Shown here: positions 52,601 to 63,797 of the stretch, one piece after another
How the letters are laid out: each line of letters begins with the position of its first letter
How positions within the stretch are numbered: position 1 is the stretch's first letter
Assembly (NCBI GenBank): GCA_016987375.1
Contig: PJRA01000508.1
Coordinates: 1,842,342-1,906,341, forward strand
Length of the DNA stretch: 64,000 nt
Origin: Brachionus koreanus
Taxonomy: Eukaryota > Rotifera > Eurotatoria > Ploima > Brachionidae
Direction of reading: 5' to 3'
The notes under the pieces: model-generated
The model's database searches: none
The model's input: only the letters and a program-made list of their open reading frames with translations
What the model was told of the DNA's origin: nothing
Translations under genes and position numbers: made by a program

Positions 52601-55600
52601 TTCAGTTCAACTGAGCAAATCATTAGTACAAAACTGCCTCAAACATTTCACAGCATCCAGACAAGACGAGCTGAAAAGTTTCTTAGCCTCGAACGCTTCC
52701 AATTTGAGTGACAATTCAATTGAGATCACAATATCTAGCCTAATACTGAACCGAATGAATAAAACATTTTCGTTGAATAAGCCAGCTGCTAACAAGCTTC
52801 CATTCTCAGCTGAGTCTCTGCTTAGCAACCAGCCGAAACAAGCACCACCGCAAACCGACAGTCAATTGCTTAGCTATTTAAAGTCGGCCCAAATGACCAG
52901 CGCGCAGCCGACCAACCCGTTGTTTAGTCAGTTTTTTTTGCCATTCATGTTCTCGCCGTCACCGATCGCGGCTGCTGCTGCCGTCGGCGTCACTTCACAG
53001 CCTGCACCTGTATCGCCCGACAATAACGACGACTCGCTCAAATCGGACAATCTTGACGAAAGCTTGGATGCTCAGAGCGCCGCCAATCGACGCCGTCGTA
53101 CCCGCATTACCGAGGAACAACTCAAAATACTAAGGCAATACTTTGACATTAACAAATCGCCCACTGACGAACAAATAATTGACATTGCTCGTCAAACCCA
53201 ACTGCAGGCCAAAGTAATAAAGCACTGGTTTCGCAATACATTGTTCAAAGAGCGTCAAAAAGACAAGGACTCGCCGTACAACTTCAACAATCCGCCTTTA
53301 ACACAACTTAATCTAGAGGAGTATGAAAAAACTGGCAAAATAGTAGCCGAGCCTGCTCATTTGCTCGAGCCGACTAAATTCGAGGCCAAATCAGATGGTC
53401 TAAATGAATTGAACGAGTCAAGAGACGAGCTTAATCAACAGCAAAGCAGTGAACATTTGGATGTAGACGAAAACGATGAGCAAAATTTAAGCAGTTCGAG
53501 ATGTAGCTCGGTGGGCATGAAAAATCGACCCAATCGCACTAAATTCACTGAGGCACAAATAAAAGCGCTTAATGTTGCTTTCAGACAACAAAAGTACCCG
53601 AAAGACGAGCAAATATCTCAGCTAGCCATTCAGCTAGGCCTTAAGCCCAGAGTGATCACTGTTTGGTTTCAGAACGCGAGACAAAAAGCCCGAAAATCGA
53701 CCATCAACAAAGAGCAATGTGACGAATTGAACACAGCAAATGCGGAAGATTTGGACGAGTACTATGACATGAACGATGATTGTGATGAGACACAGAGCCA
53801 CGTGTCTTCGTCTACTGATAAATCGAGCACTCCGCCGTCCAACGGTGACAATGCGCTGGCTATGGCTGCGGCACAAGCTGCTGCTGCGGCCGCTGCTAAC
53901 ACCAAGGCATTGCAACTTCAATTGGCCATGTCTCTTCTGGCCGCTCATCAGCAGCAGCAACAACAGCAACAACAAAATCAAATGCAAAATGAGAAAGTGT
54001 CATCGTCGTCTTCGTCGTCTGCGTCCTCGTCCGATTCGAAGAAAAACGAAGACGAAGAGGACGAATTGGACGATGATGAGGACGAAATCGATGACGAGGA
54101 AGACGAGACCGACTCGAGCAAGCTAGCCAAAATGGAGTCGCCAAACAAAAACGCTATGCCGTCGGCCAAACGACTCAGAACGACCATATTGCCCGAGCAA
54201 CAAGAATTTCTAATGCAAAAGTACCAAATGGATCAAAATCCCAGTCGCAAAATGCTAGACGAAATAGCCAAACAAGTCAGACTGAAGAAAAGAGTTGTTC
54301 AAGTTTGGTTTCAGAATACGCGTGCACGTGAACGAAAAGGCATAATTAAAATAAATCCGACAATAAGCAACCAAAGTAGTCAGAGCGGATCATTTTTTAG
54401 TTCTAAAATGATTAAAAAATGTCCAAATTGTTCGCAAGGATTTCGTTCGCGAAACGAACTCGAATCGCATTTGATTCTCAAGCATAATTATTCGTACGAA
54501 CAAGCAAGCTCGATTGAAGCGTCGGACGAAGAGATCAAAAGCGAGGCCAAGTCTTCTGGCGTCAAATCGCCACTAAGCTATCAATCAAACGGTCTCAATT
54601 CAATGCTAATGTCAACACTGTTCGCTCATTTGCACCAGCAGCAACAACAACAGCAAAATCAACAGCACCAATCGCAACAACAACCATTTGATTTGTCGTT
54701 TAAGTCCAAGTCGGACTCGATCATCAAGCCAATCAGTCAAAATATTGAGAATAGAAGTAGAAGCAATAGTAGCAGTGGAAACATGAATATTTCCAAACTG
54801 AAGCCGTTTAATCACTCTTTGGTTAAGAGAGAAGCTCAGCCAGTGCAAAATCAAAGAAGAGTGCGAACACAAATGACTCAGTATCAAGTGAACGTGATGA
54901 GACTTATTTTTGCCGAGTATAAAACACCGACTATGAACGAGTGTGAATTAATGGGCAAAGAAATTAATTTGAAAAAAAGAGTTGTTCAAGTGTGGTTTCA
55001 GAATGCGCGTGCCAAAGAGAAAAAAAATAATCAAAATACCAACAGATCGATTCTATTTTCCAATTCGGCAAACAATGATCTAAGCAATTTTGAATTTTCA
55101 TCCGACGAATGTTTGCTGTGTGGCGTCAAGTACACGTCAGCTGGTAGTGGTGGCTTGTCACAAAGTCAACGCGAGCATTTGTTCAGCAAACAACATTTGA
55201 ACAAATTGATTCAGTTTGTGACCAAGATAGCAGTGGAGAATGGTGCCAATTCGGTTGATTTTTCGGCCAAAAATGGCTCGACCAAAAATGAAGATGACGA
55301 TGAAAGTGAACTAGACGATGAAGAGAATAGTGACTACGAAGAGGAACAATCAGCTAATCAGGAGAACGAATCTCAAACTGATAGCGAACAAAAACTTAAC
55401 TCATCTTTTGACATGAATCGTTTGTTACAACTACCGCAGCAAACACCGCCAGCCAACTCTCAATTTTACAACTACTTTTTATATTCTAATCTGCTCAATC
55501 AGCCGAAAATGATGCCGAATCTTAACTCGACGTCGGCGTCGTCCGAGTCTTCGAGCTGTTCGACAAACTCGACACCATCGTCGACAAACACATCACCTCC

Positions 55601-56177
55601 TTTCTACAGTCAATTTCAGAATCCAGTACTAGCTCAAATATATGCCGCATTTGCCGCTCAACAGCACACTCAACTAAAGACTCTGGACGGCCTGAGTTTG
55701 GCCAAGTCGGTTCAGGCCGACATAGAAAAACAGCTGGCCTCGGGGCCTGTCCCAGGACAAGCGATTCAGTACACGATAGACGGCTCGACCAAAAACGATC
55801 TTATTGACAAGTACAATTTTGAATGCCAAGCAATTGAAGAGTATGTTCAAACATGCCATTATGTTTGTCGAGCATGTCGCAGTGTGTCCGCTAGTCGCGA
55901 CGCTCTTTTAACCCACCAATGTTTAAATCAAATTGTAAATATGAATTTGATTCAAAGTAATGTGTTTAAACTGGAGCAGATTGGATACAAGTGTGTTGCT
56001 TGTGCTAGAGACACTAAATCCGATTGTGTGTTCACCAATGCAGCTGATTTTGTCGAACATTCGACCAAGTTTGGACATTTTATGATCAAAAAAATGACAA
56101 ATAGTGCAGTTAATATTAAGCGAAAAGACGAAATCGATTTAGATTCTAATAACAATAATAAAAGATTAAAGTATTAG
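37698..56177 (+). CDS. ZFHX: ZFHX3/4 (zfh2)-type zinc-finger homeodomain transcription factor
   Basis: A nuclear DNA-binding regulator, in animals mostly of neuronal and muscle differentiation. Exons 37698-38847, 41194-41309, 41364-41514 and 52324-56177 join in frame: 5271 nt, 1756 aa. The first exon has C2H2 fingers including [19 protein letters not shown] and the family signature [20 protein letters not shown]; exons 2-3 add [17 protein letters not shown]. The last exon holds four homeodomains at about 53086-53265, 53524-53703, 54163-54345 and 54847-55030. The first has the diagnostic [12 protein letters not shown] and SPYNFNNPP; the others have WFQN with Asn51. It also has five more C2H2/U1-type fingers, two polyQ runs and long Asp/Glu tracts. 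Vertebrate and fly members are about 3000 aa or more, so this one is very compact; extra 5' exons cannot be excluded, though an in-frame stop precedes ATG 37698. The intron 41515-52323 is 10.8 kb. The acceptor at 41193 lacks a pyrimidine tract. Confidence 0.92.
38960..39462 (+). CDS. Possible alternative terminal exon of ZFHX
   Basis: An acceptor at 38958-38959 (TTTTTAAAG) joins in phase to the donor at 38848, through a 112-nt intron, and opens a frame of about 167 codons ending at 39462. It includes a CKLC pair followed by a His-rich helix ([12 protein letters not shown]) that could be a degenerate C2H2 finger. Using it would give a short N-terminal zinc-finger isoform without homeodomains. 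The rest of the frame is Lys/Phe/Leu/Ile-rich, as expected from AT-rich chance translation, so it may simply be intron. Confidence 0.3.
41515..52323 (+). other. Large ZFHX intron
   Basis: 10.8 kb with no callable gene. Much of it is AT-rich with many TAATTA-type homeodomain core sites, but higher-complexity islands stand out, notably 45830-45960, 46370-46490, 48480-48760, 49010-49120 and 51360-51490. Their position inside a developmental regulator gene suggests enhancers or an internal promoter for the homeodomain-only part. This is inference from composition. Confidence 0.4.
51836..51905 (+). repeat. Pyrimidine (TC)n / CTCG microsatellite
   Basis: Runs of TCTC with CGCT interruptions (CTCTCGCTCGCTCGCTTC at its end), about 420 nt upstream of the homeodomain exon. 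It translates as a Ser/Leu/Phe-rich chance frame. GAGA/CT-type repeats are common near metazoan promoters, so it may mark an internal transcription start. Confidence 0.7.
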
Positions 56178-58600
56178 AGACTTGATAAATTTTTATTGAA
56201 AAAAAAACAAACAAACCAAAAAGCTAAAAAAGAAGAAAAAAAAGGTGTACACAGTGAAATTTTTTTAGTTTTGTTTTTAAATTTGTGCCATTAATAGTTT
56301 GAAAAAAATTGATTTATGTTGTACAATTTGTTTATTTTGTTTTTTAATTTTTAATTTTTTTTTGTTCTGATCCTTTTGAGCTCTGAATTTTGGATAATGA
56401 AGAGTTTAAGAGTGGCAGTTTGTTATATTGGTTCATGGGCATGGTAGGAATATCAGCGCGCTTTAAGTCCAACTCTGACAATTTTAAAGACAACATTTAA
56501 ACGGAAGCTTTAATTACTTATAAAGAAACTATTGTAAATTTTTAATATTATTATTATTATTATTATTACTAAATTTTAAAAATTTTAATTTTATTTTTTT
56601 TCTGTTTTGTTTGCTTATTTTTTTCAAGTTTTAGTTTTTGATTTTTAAAAAGCATAAATGCTTGGATTAATTGATTTCAGCTAATTGTCATTTTTTTTTC
56701 ACTTCTCATAGACTTATGGTTTTTGTTTCTGATGTTTTTTTTCATTCCATTATTGAAAATAAAAATTAAAAAAAAGTTATATTCAACTAAAAAAAAAATT
56801 TATTAAACAAAAATTCTAAATAATGTAACAAAAATACGTCTAAAAAATTCAAATAAAATTATATTAAAAAATGCTTTCATTTTCACTTTTCTATCATTTT
56901 ATTTAGATACCCTTATTATTCGTCCCAAAACTTATCCGTCACAAACTTGGCTAATTTTTAAATGATTCTTTTTGAAAATTTTTCCAACTTAATTAAATAA
57001 AAAAATAAATATTTTATTTCTATTTCGGGAATATTGGTTTAGTTTTTTTTTTAAGTTAATTTTAGTATTGTATAAAAATTCAACCTTAATTCTTCCTATT
57101 TTATCATCTATTCTCCACTGTGGTTAAAGTATTCAGAGGTCTCCTTTAATATCTGTTGGTCAGGTCCTTTTTTTTCTTGTAAAGCTTTTTATTTGAAATA
57201 GTTCTCGGTTAAAAGATTCACGATATATTTTTAGTGTTTCTTTATGAAAGTCTTTGACTCTTTGATAATCATTTACGATCATTTTCAAACAGTGAACTAG
57301 CATAAAGATGTAATTTGGTTATTCAACTGAAACAAGAAATAATAATAAAAGACTTCGATGAATATCTGTTATTATTATTTATTTAAATTATATTGTGTCT
57401 GATAGGCAAAAAATTATTTCTAATTGATATAAAAGCTAGATAGAAATCTTAAGTGAAATTTTTTTTAAGTAATATTGTGATAAATGTAAAAAATAGATGC
57501 AAGATTTTTATTATCTTTTATTTAAAGTACTAATTCTCATAAATAGCCAATTTTTTAAAAACATCATTTAGTCTGTTATCTAAAAATTAATTAGTTTCAT
57601 TAAAGTCTATTTGACATTAAGACTAATTATTTCTGGGTAGATTATCTAAAATTCTTTGGAAAATTTTCTTCAGTTCATTCAAAGAACTTGACTCCAGTTG
57701 AAGGATTTCTTAAACATACAACTCCACGAATTTTCAATGTAATTATGTTATATGGTGTTCATTTCGTCACTTAGAAGAATAACAGTTTTTATTCTTCTGT
57801 GTGACTTACAGGACAAGCTTTAGACATTTTAAGTATTTGGGTCTCGAAACTAATTTTATTTTTATTAAAATTAGTGTTGGATGCGGTTCCAAGACCGTTT
57901 ATTTTGAGGGTCCAAAAATGTGACAAAAATAATTTTTTATTTTTTTTAATATTTGCTAATCAGACACAGTTTAATTTAAATAAATAGTAATAACAGACAT
58001 CCATCAACGTCTTAATTAGTTTTTACTATTTTCAGAAAATTATATGGCCGGTTTTGCTTTTCATACAGATCTTTCATTTACCTAAAGATGATAATCGCGA
58101 AAGTCTTCAACATCAAAATCTTCTCTAGTTTCAACAAAATTTTTTCCCTTATTATTTCAATGTATTTTACACCCATTTAATTCTTTCTTTTCTTTCAAAC
58201 TTTCTTTAAAGTGTATTATCAAATAATAGAAAAGGCATGTGAAACAGCAAATGATCATGCTCATAAAAGATTCAAAATGATATTGCAAACAATGCACTTT
58301 AGACTTTAACATATTACGACATTCCACAAATGTTTATTAATCATGCGATGGAAAGCAATTGAAAAAGATTATTCTTTTAATCTAATTTTGGAGATTTTTA
58401 TTAATTATAAATATTTATTTTATATTTTATTTAAATAAATAAAAGTCATTTAAAAAGAGCCCAGGCCTTATTTTCACAGGCATCCAGAGTTATTTGATTT
58501 AATTTTATTATAACAAAATATAAGTTAAATAGGGAGAAAAATACTTGCACTGAATCTAATGATCAAAACTTTTAATTCAATTTAAGAGAAATCCAAAATT
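56178..58600. other. ZFHX 3' UTR and spacer
   Basis: Begins with the ZFHX 3' UTR. The stretch 56655-56760 is similar to 61657-61760 (see the repeat entries). Otherwise AT-rich with no supported gene; 58195-58310 has an open but unrecognised short frame. Confidence 0.45.
56655..56760 (+). repeat. Dispersed repeat, copy 1
   Basis: AATGCTTGGATTAATTGATT and what follows (TTCAGCTAA, TGTCA, poly-T, CACTTCT, AGACTTAT, ATTCCATTA) recur in the same order at 61657-61760 with small indels. It lies about 500 bp after the ZFHX stop. Confidence 0.7.
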
Positions 58601-59460
58601 AATGCTCGAATATCTTAACAGTAAGATAAGCATTAAACCGGTGATCTATTCTTTGACTAAGGATGATGGAAACAAATTATCAAAAAATATTTTGAATCTG
58701 GCGAAATACCTGATTGTTGGAGACTTGCAAACGTCTCTCCGATAATTAAAAAAGGAAATAGATCAGACCGAAAAAATTAAAAGTCTATCTCAATCACTAC
58801 CATGTTGTATTGCTGAGAGAATTATTAGAAACTTAGAAACATTATTAGAAAGCTCATTTTGTCTCAAGATCCCGAATTCAGAAAGACTTAGGAATCTGAA
58901 TCCAAAACGTTTTAAATGGCATTCGCACGGCAGCAGTTTGCTCGGCAGCCTCATAAGCAACCGAATACTTGCTCGAGTTCTTCATGTTATTAAATTTTGG
59001 ACACAGATTGTCATTAAATTACTTTATACAAGTCTTGTAAAGCATCATTTAGAGTATGATATTTCAGTAAAGTGCCCATATTTTGAGAAAGATAAACGAA
59101 TTCTAGAGACTGTTGAATGAAGAGCTACACTTGCTATTTCTGGTTTTAAAGATCTAAACTACAGTGAAAGACTAAAGGCTCTAAATCTGACGAATTTAAC
59201 CGAAAAGCGCATGAGAAGTGACTTAATTTAAATGTTTAAAGTTAAAAAAAATATTGTTGCAATTGGCAATCTTCACTCACTTTTTCAAGCAGAAGTATAA
59301 GAGGCCATTCATATAAAATTAAAAGGGAAATAATCAAGAATTGTGCTTAGCGATACAACTTTTTCACAAACCTGGTAGCAAATAGCTGGAATAAGTTGGA
59401 AGTGGATGCAGTGGAAGCTTAATATAGCGATATTTTGAAAGCAAAATAGGCTAAAACTTT
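58600..59460 (+). pseudogene. Decayed non-LTR retrotransposon (reverse transcriptase relic)
   Basis: Plus-strand translation gives SGEIPDCWRLANVSPIIKKG near 58694, the finger-domain block before the 'YRPIS' motif, here degraded to a stop followed by SISITT. From about 58938 it resumes with the C-terminal part: LLYTSLVKHHLEYDISVKCP, then ILETVE, RATLAISGFKDLNYSERLKA, and 'GHSYKIKREIIKNCA..NFFTNLVANSWNKL' in pieces. The catalytic palm with FADD is missing between them (roughly 58830-58940), so the copy carries an internal deletion as well as stops. It belongs to the same broad CR1/Jockey type as the fragment at 779-1000 but is in the opposite orientation and covers mostly different parts. Confidence 0.85.
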
Positions 59461-59793
59461 CACAATATTATTTGCACATAATCTGTTGTCAGATATACGC
59501 ATCTTATTTATGCGTTGCAATAAACCACTATATTAATTAAAATATTTTGCAATTAAAAAAATTACCTGGGTTTTTATTCACAAGATGTTAGTTCTATTCC
59601 AAATACACATATCATTGCCAAGAATAAATTCAGAATAGTTTCCTAAAAAAAATATCATAAGGGATAGGTTTGAAAAAAAAGATGGGATTTTTTTTATATT
59701 TTTAATTTTTAAATATGTTTATATCTTTTAATTAAAATTTTAATTTTAAAAATCAATATTTTCATGCTTTGAACCATTATCATTAATTTCTGA

Positions 59794-60843
59794 TTATTCA
59801 AAAGATGGAAATATTGGATTAGATGAATCAATAGCCATAAGATTTGGAGGATTAGAATCAATTAAAACTCCGGCTTTTGAGATATCAAACTTTTCAAATT
59901 CGTTTAATGTAATTTTTGAGCCTTGCATTAGAGTATCATAAAACAATTTCAAATAGTTATAATCAATAAATGACTCTTGCCATTTTTCAGCCGATTGATG
60001 CCAATCAATTTTTTCACAAAATAATTTTTTTTCCGCCAAATATCCAGATTCAATGATCGAAATATTTTGGCTTTGTTTCAAATTTGAAAACGGACTTGAT
60101 GCATTGAAATTTTGAAATTTCTCACGAACCATTACGTGAGTTAGCTCATGAATGAAAAGTCTCGTTAAATAAAATTTGACAATTATGCATTTATGCTCAT
60201 CAGAAGCACCAGCTTGATCCAATATTGTAATCAACTCTTTAGTACGATCAATGCTTGTATAAATTTGCTTGATTCCTGCATAACCATTCAAATTATTATA
60301 TCTAGATTTAAAAAAAGTCAAAGAAACATTGTCTAAGTCTTTTACTTCAATCTGTTGACCTGTTATTTTAAAAACAATATCACTTATAACGCCGAAAATA
60401 GGATTGTTATTTTTGGTTTTCTCAAATATTTCAGTTGGTGAGAAATTTGGAAAAATTCTTTCGACATCAGATATCACATCAATGGTGCATAAATTTTTCA
60501 AAAAATAAATGAATCCCTGTTGGCTTAAATTTGATTTGCTCAAATGAAGAAGAAGGCTAAGTCTGGCAAGATGATTTTTGGAAGATTCAGTTTCTTCAAA
60601 TGTCTGAATAATGAAATTGATTATTCCTGATGGCCAGCGTTCAATGGTTGAGAAATTTTTGTTCAAAAAAAAGTTGATGATAATGGCATCCTTGGTCTGA
60701 TTAGATAGAAAACTTTCTACTGAATTTTGAATTTGAATCTTTTTTGGACTTGTTTGACAGAAAAATTTTTCGAAAAAATTTTTGAAGCTATAAAATTTAT
60801 CAGAACAGGCTTTGTAGTCATTAATGAACTCATTTGAAAGCAT
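59794..60843 (-). CDS. Orphan intronless protein with HExxH zinc-protease motif
   Basis: An unbroken frame of 349 residues. It contains IHELTHVMVRE (HELTH, residues 232-236), the zinc-binding HExxH signature, and 29 residues later ESGYLAE, whose Glu265 could be the third zinc ligand of a gluzincin-like metallopeptidase. The N-terminal 200 residues are predicted helical and resemble no family I recognise. There is no signal peptide or membrane segment, so it would be an intracellular soluble protein. It lacks introns although multi-exon genes are the rule here, so it may be a retrocopy or a horizontally acquired gene; codon use is as AT-rich as the neighbours, so any transfer is not recent. 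The length and clean frame argue for a functional gene. It lies beside a set of recent duplications. Confidence 0.7.
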   Translation of the reverse strand: MLSNEFINDYKACSDKFYSFKNFFEKFFCQTSPKKIQIQNSVESFLSNQTKDAIIINFFLNKNFSTIERWPSGIINFIIQTFEETESSKNHLARLSLLLHLSKSNLSQQGFIYFLKNLCTIDVISDVERIFPNFSPTEIFEKTKNNNPIFGVISDIVFKITGQQIEVKDLDNVSLTFFKSRYNNLNGYAGIKQIYTSIDRTKELITILDQAGASDEHKCIIVKFYLTRLFIHELTHVMVREKFQNFNASSPFSNLKQSQNISIIESGYLAEKKLFCEKIDWHQSAEKWQESFIDYNYLKLFYDTLMQGSKITLNEFEKFDISKAGVLIDSNPPNLMAIDSSNPIFPSFE

Positions 60844-60942
60844 TTTAAAAGAAATATATTTAGATTAACTTCAAATTTTGTATTTTATAGTCAATTGGAA
60901 AGAATTACGATGTAAATCTGTTGCTAATTTTTGAAAGAAAGC

Positions 60943-61161
60943 CTCGTGATAATAATTTCATGAAATAAAAAAATTCATAAATTTTAGCTTCAAAATTTCC
61001 ACAGTTGAATATTTTTGGATGCTACTATTTTATAATTAACAGTGGTATGTAAGGTCTCGTGATAATAATTTCATGAAATGAAAAAATTCATGAATTTTAG
61101 CTTCAAAATTTCCACAGTTGAATATTTTTGGATGCTACTATTTTATAATTAACAGTGGTAT
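60943..61161 (+). repeat. Tandem duplication, 113-bp period
   Basis: CTCGTGATAATAATTTCATG starts at 60943 and again at 61056. The two units agree for about 106 bp with two differences, so the duplication is recent. It sits about 100 bp upstream of the HExxH gene's start, so it doubles part of that gene's likely promoter. Confidence 0.9.
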
Positions 61162-61540
61162 TTAAATTCAACAATTAATTCAATTTTTAATAATTAATTA
61201 TTAACAAATTTTTGAAAGTATAACAACACCATAGCTATTTTATATTATTATTATTATTAAAAATTCATTTATAATAATTTAAATTTGTAAAAAAATTGTA
61301 GCTAAAATACAAATTAAAATGATAATTATTTAAATCGATTTTTTGTTTCAATTAAAAAATTTTTCAATTCCTCAAAATTGTTAATCAGAATCTTTTTATT
61401 CATCATCAGACCGAATTTTTTGTTCAAACATTATACTCATGCATCAAGTTAAAAGTAGAGCAAATTTTGATCTAATAGCAATGTATTATGGCGATGAATA
61501 AAGACTTTCTGATTTTAAAAAATAAATCTAAGTTTAACAC

Positions 61541-61655
61541 AATAACTCGATGCTTTTAAACAAGCATTAAATAAAAAATAATATTTTTCTTACGACTTTT
61601 AATAAAGATGAAAGATCCCTCAGATGATGAAGATCAATTGCCCCAATCAAACCAG
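61541..61655 (+). pseudogene. Inverted copy of the start of the ENTR1-like gene
   Basis: These 115 bp repeat, in opposite orientation and nearly identical, the sequence 63864-63750: the spacer upstream of the ENTR1-like gene, its AATAAAG-ATG context and its first codons. The copy reads MKDPSDDEDQLPQSNQ from 61610, then leaves the homology and soon meets a stop. It is a promoter-plus-start fragment with no gene body. Confidence 0.9.
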
Positions 61656-61656
61656 A

Positions 61657-61760
61657 AATTAATGCTTGGATTAATTGATTTCAGCTAACTGTCAATTTTT
61701 TTTTTCACTTCTAGACTTATACTTCATAGACTTATTTTTTTTTATTCCATTAGACTTATT
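61657..61760 (+). repeat. Dispersed repeat, copy 2
   Basis: Begins within a few bases of the end of the inverted ENTR1-start copy and matches 56655-56760. The junction of two unrelated duplicated pieces makes this locus a composite insertion. Confidence 0.7.
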
Positions 61761-63026
61761 TTTTATCTTAAGAAAAATTAATTTTACACAACTTATATTG
61801 TTTCAAAATTTAAGTTTTTGAATTTCACGCACTATCAAATATTTCCACATCAAAACTGAAATACCGGTAGTCACAAAAATCTGAATATTTGTTTAATAGA
61901 TACAATAAGTAATTTAAAATTTGGTTCTTAAACCTATTACACAAACTCAAATTCATGAAGACATGTTTAATTACTATCAAATTGACAAAAAAATATTCAA
62001 CCCTCTATTTGACTTTTTTCATTTTTACTAATATTCAATTTTTTCTTAATGAGTTATATTTAATTTCTACATTCACTTAATAAAAAATTTAGAAATAAAA
62101 ATTTAGGTTTAGATTATTTTTTAAAAAAATAAATATGACGTCATGTCCTGCTATATTAAAAACTGCTAAAATCTTGATATATGAGACGTAATAAAATCTG
62201 AAAACGCAGGGACCCACTTCAATCCAAAGCAACTCTATAGAGAATTCAATTTTAGCATTATCATCTTTAATGAAACATGGCATTATTTCTTTATAAAAGA
62301 GTTCCTTATGGGGTTTTCAGCTTTAGTTAATTTCTAAAATTAAATAGTGTTCTATAAAAAAGAAAAGTATTGTAAGAAAGTTTGGACTAACATGGGCCTA
62401 AATGATGCGTTCGCTTGAATAGCTGTGGAATAGCACCTCAGCTTTACTTTGACTAAAATGTCGATAATATTTTTATGTTAATTTTAGAGCCAAAAGAAAT
62501 AGAAAAAGTTTATTTAAAGAAAGTTATTGAAATATTATTTACAAAAAAATAAGAAATTTAGATTTTTTTGATCTAATTATTTTTAAGTATAATTATTATT
62601 TAATTGATTGATTTTTTAGTTAAATTCCATTTAAGGAGATAATATTTTTTAAAAGCCTTTTTTTTCTAGCTCTTCTTTTAATTTAGCGGAATTAAATATT
62701 TTCAATTGCAAACTGAGACTAAAATTGAATATTTCTTTAGCTTAAAACTTTTATTAAAATTTGATTGCGTCAATTTTTTTTAATTTTTTTCATTTTATTT
62801 CGAGTTTGTTTAAATTTTTTTAAAGGTGAGAAGTCTTTGCTTGTATGGTGTGATGCGTAATTAAGCAATTTTAATTGCGTCAAAATATTTTTCAAAAATA
62901 TTCAAAAGTTTTAATTCGAAAAAAAAATAAGATTAATTTTTTATTCTTTTGTACAATTTTATAGTCAAATAAGGTACTACTTTAAAAAATTAATTTATTA
63001 TTATCTTTATATTAAATTAACAAAGT
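61761..63026. other. Spacer with one unassigned patch
   Basis: AT-rich. 62090-62480 is more complex than its surroundings and holds a 64-codon minus-strand frame (62283-62089) ending in Asn/Leu/Phe-rich noise; I cannot tell a small gene from chance. The remainder holds nothing callable. Confidence 0.35.
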
Positions 63027-63797
63027 TTAGTCATTAGCTTCACTAATTTTTTCCAATGATTCAAGATTGGCTGCAATTAATTTCAATGTTTCTACACCAT
63101 TGCTCAAAAAAGACAATGATTTCTCAGCAGAAAAAGCAGCTGTGTTCAACTCTGTCGATATTTTTTTAATAGTAATAAAAAGATTTCTATTATTCACATT
63201 TTTAAGTGTTTGATTCTCATTTTTCAATATTTTAATTTGATGCTTCATCTCTGCAGCTTCTTGTTTTAGAAATTCCACTTTATTTTCGGCTTCTGTTGCT
63301 CTTGTAGTTGCTATTTCCAAATTTTTTTCGACTTGCTGCACAAGCAACTCTAAAGTTTTCGCCTCACTTTCTTCCTTGCATTCCAATTCTTTTATTCTCT
63401 TTTCAAGTTTTGCAATTATTTTCTCTTGTTTAGCTATCAGCTTGCTTTGATCATGTTTTTGATCGCCGACATTTCTTTCATTGCTAAAAAAGCTTCCTTT
63501 TTTTGAATCGTTAAATTCAAGTTCATCAGGTGCTGGTTCCGCAAACGCAGGAAGCTCATCTATATAATCGGATTGGTCTAATAAATTCGAATCAATGTCT
63601 GGTAATTCCAAAATTTGGTTATCTTGAAAAAATGTATTAAATGAAAGAGGGTTTTCTTGTTCTTGTTTTGATTCAATTTTTAAGTCATCTGCTTGCAATA
63701 AATCACTTTTTAGAGAAAACTGGAAATTTTTAAAAGAGAAAGGATTAGGCTGGCTTGATTGGGGCAATTGATCTTCATCATCTGAGGGATCTTTCAT
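63027..63797 (-). CDS. ENTR1/SDCCAG3-like coiled-coil protein
   Basis: A single-exon frame of 256 residues. The N-terminal half is acidic and disordered (MKDPSDDEDQLPQ, then Phe/Asn/Asp-rich). From about residue 115 to 215 it is a long coiled coil with VQQVEKNLEIATTRATEAEN and KVEFLKQEAAEM. The end has FLSNGVETLKLIAANLESL and EKIS. The sequence around the coiled coil and the final helix pattern resemble ENTR1 (SDCCAG3), an endosomal protein that guides receptor trafficking and ciliary/cytokinetic events; I judge the match plausible, not proven. Its ATG follows directly on AATAAAG, and the stop of another minus-strand gene lies only 102 nt upstream. A 115-bp copy of its start region lies inverted at 61541-61655. 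Confidence 0.7.
   Translation of the reverse strand: MKDPSDDEDQLPQSSQPNPFSFKNFQFSLKSDLLQADDLKIESKQEQENPLSFNTFFQDNQILELPDIDSNLLDQSDYIDELPAFAEPAPDELEFNDSKKGSFFSNERNVGDQKHDQSKLIAKQEKIIAKLEKRIKELECKEESEAKTLELLVQQVEKNLEIATTRATEAENKVEFLKQEAAEMKHQIKILKNENQTLKNVNNRNLFITIKKISTELNTAAFSAEKSLSFLSNGVETLKLIAANLESLEKISEAND

Noticed and set aside
53634..54887. Several frames antisense or shifted within the homeodomain exon
   Set aside because: Low-complexity Ser/Leu/Arg translations of polyQ, polyS and acidic repeats; shadows of ZFHX.
57850..57905. GGTTCCAAGACC as a pol III B box
   Set aside because: No A box at the right distance; single weak match.
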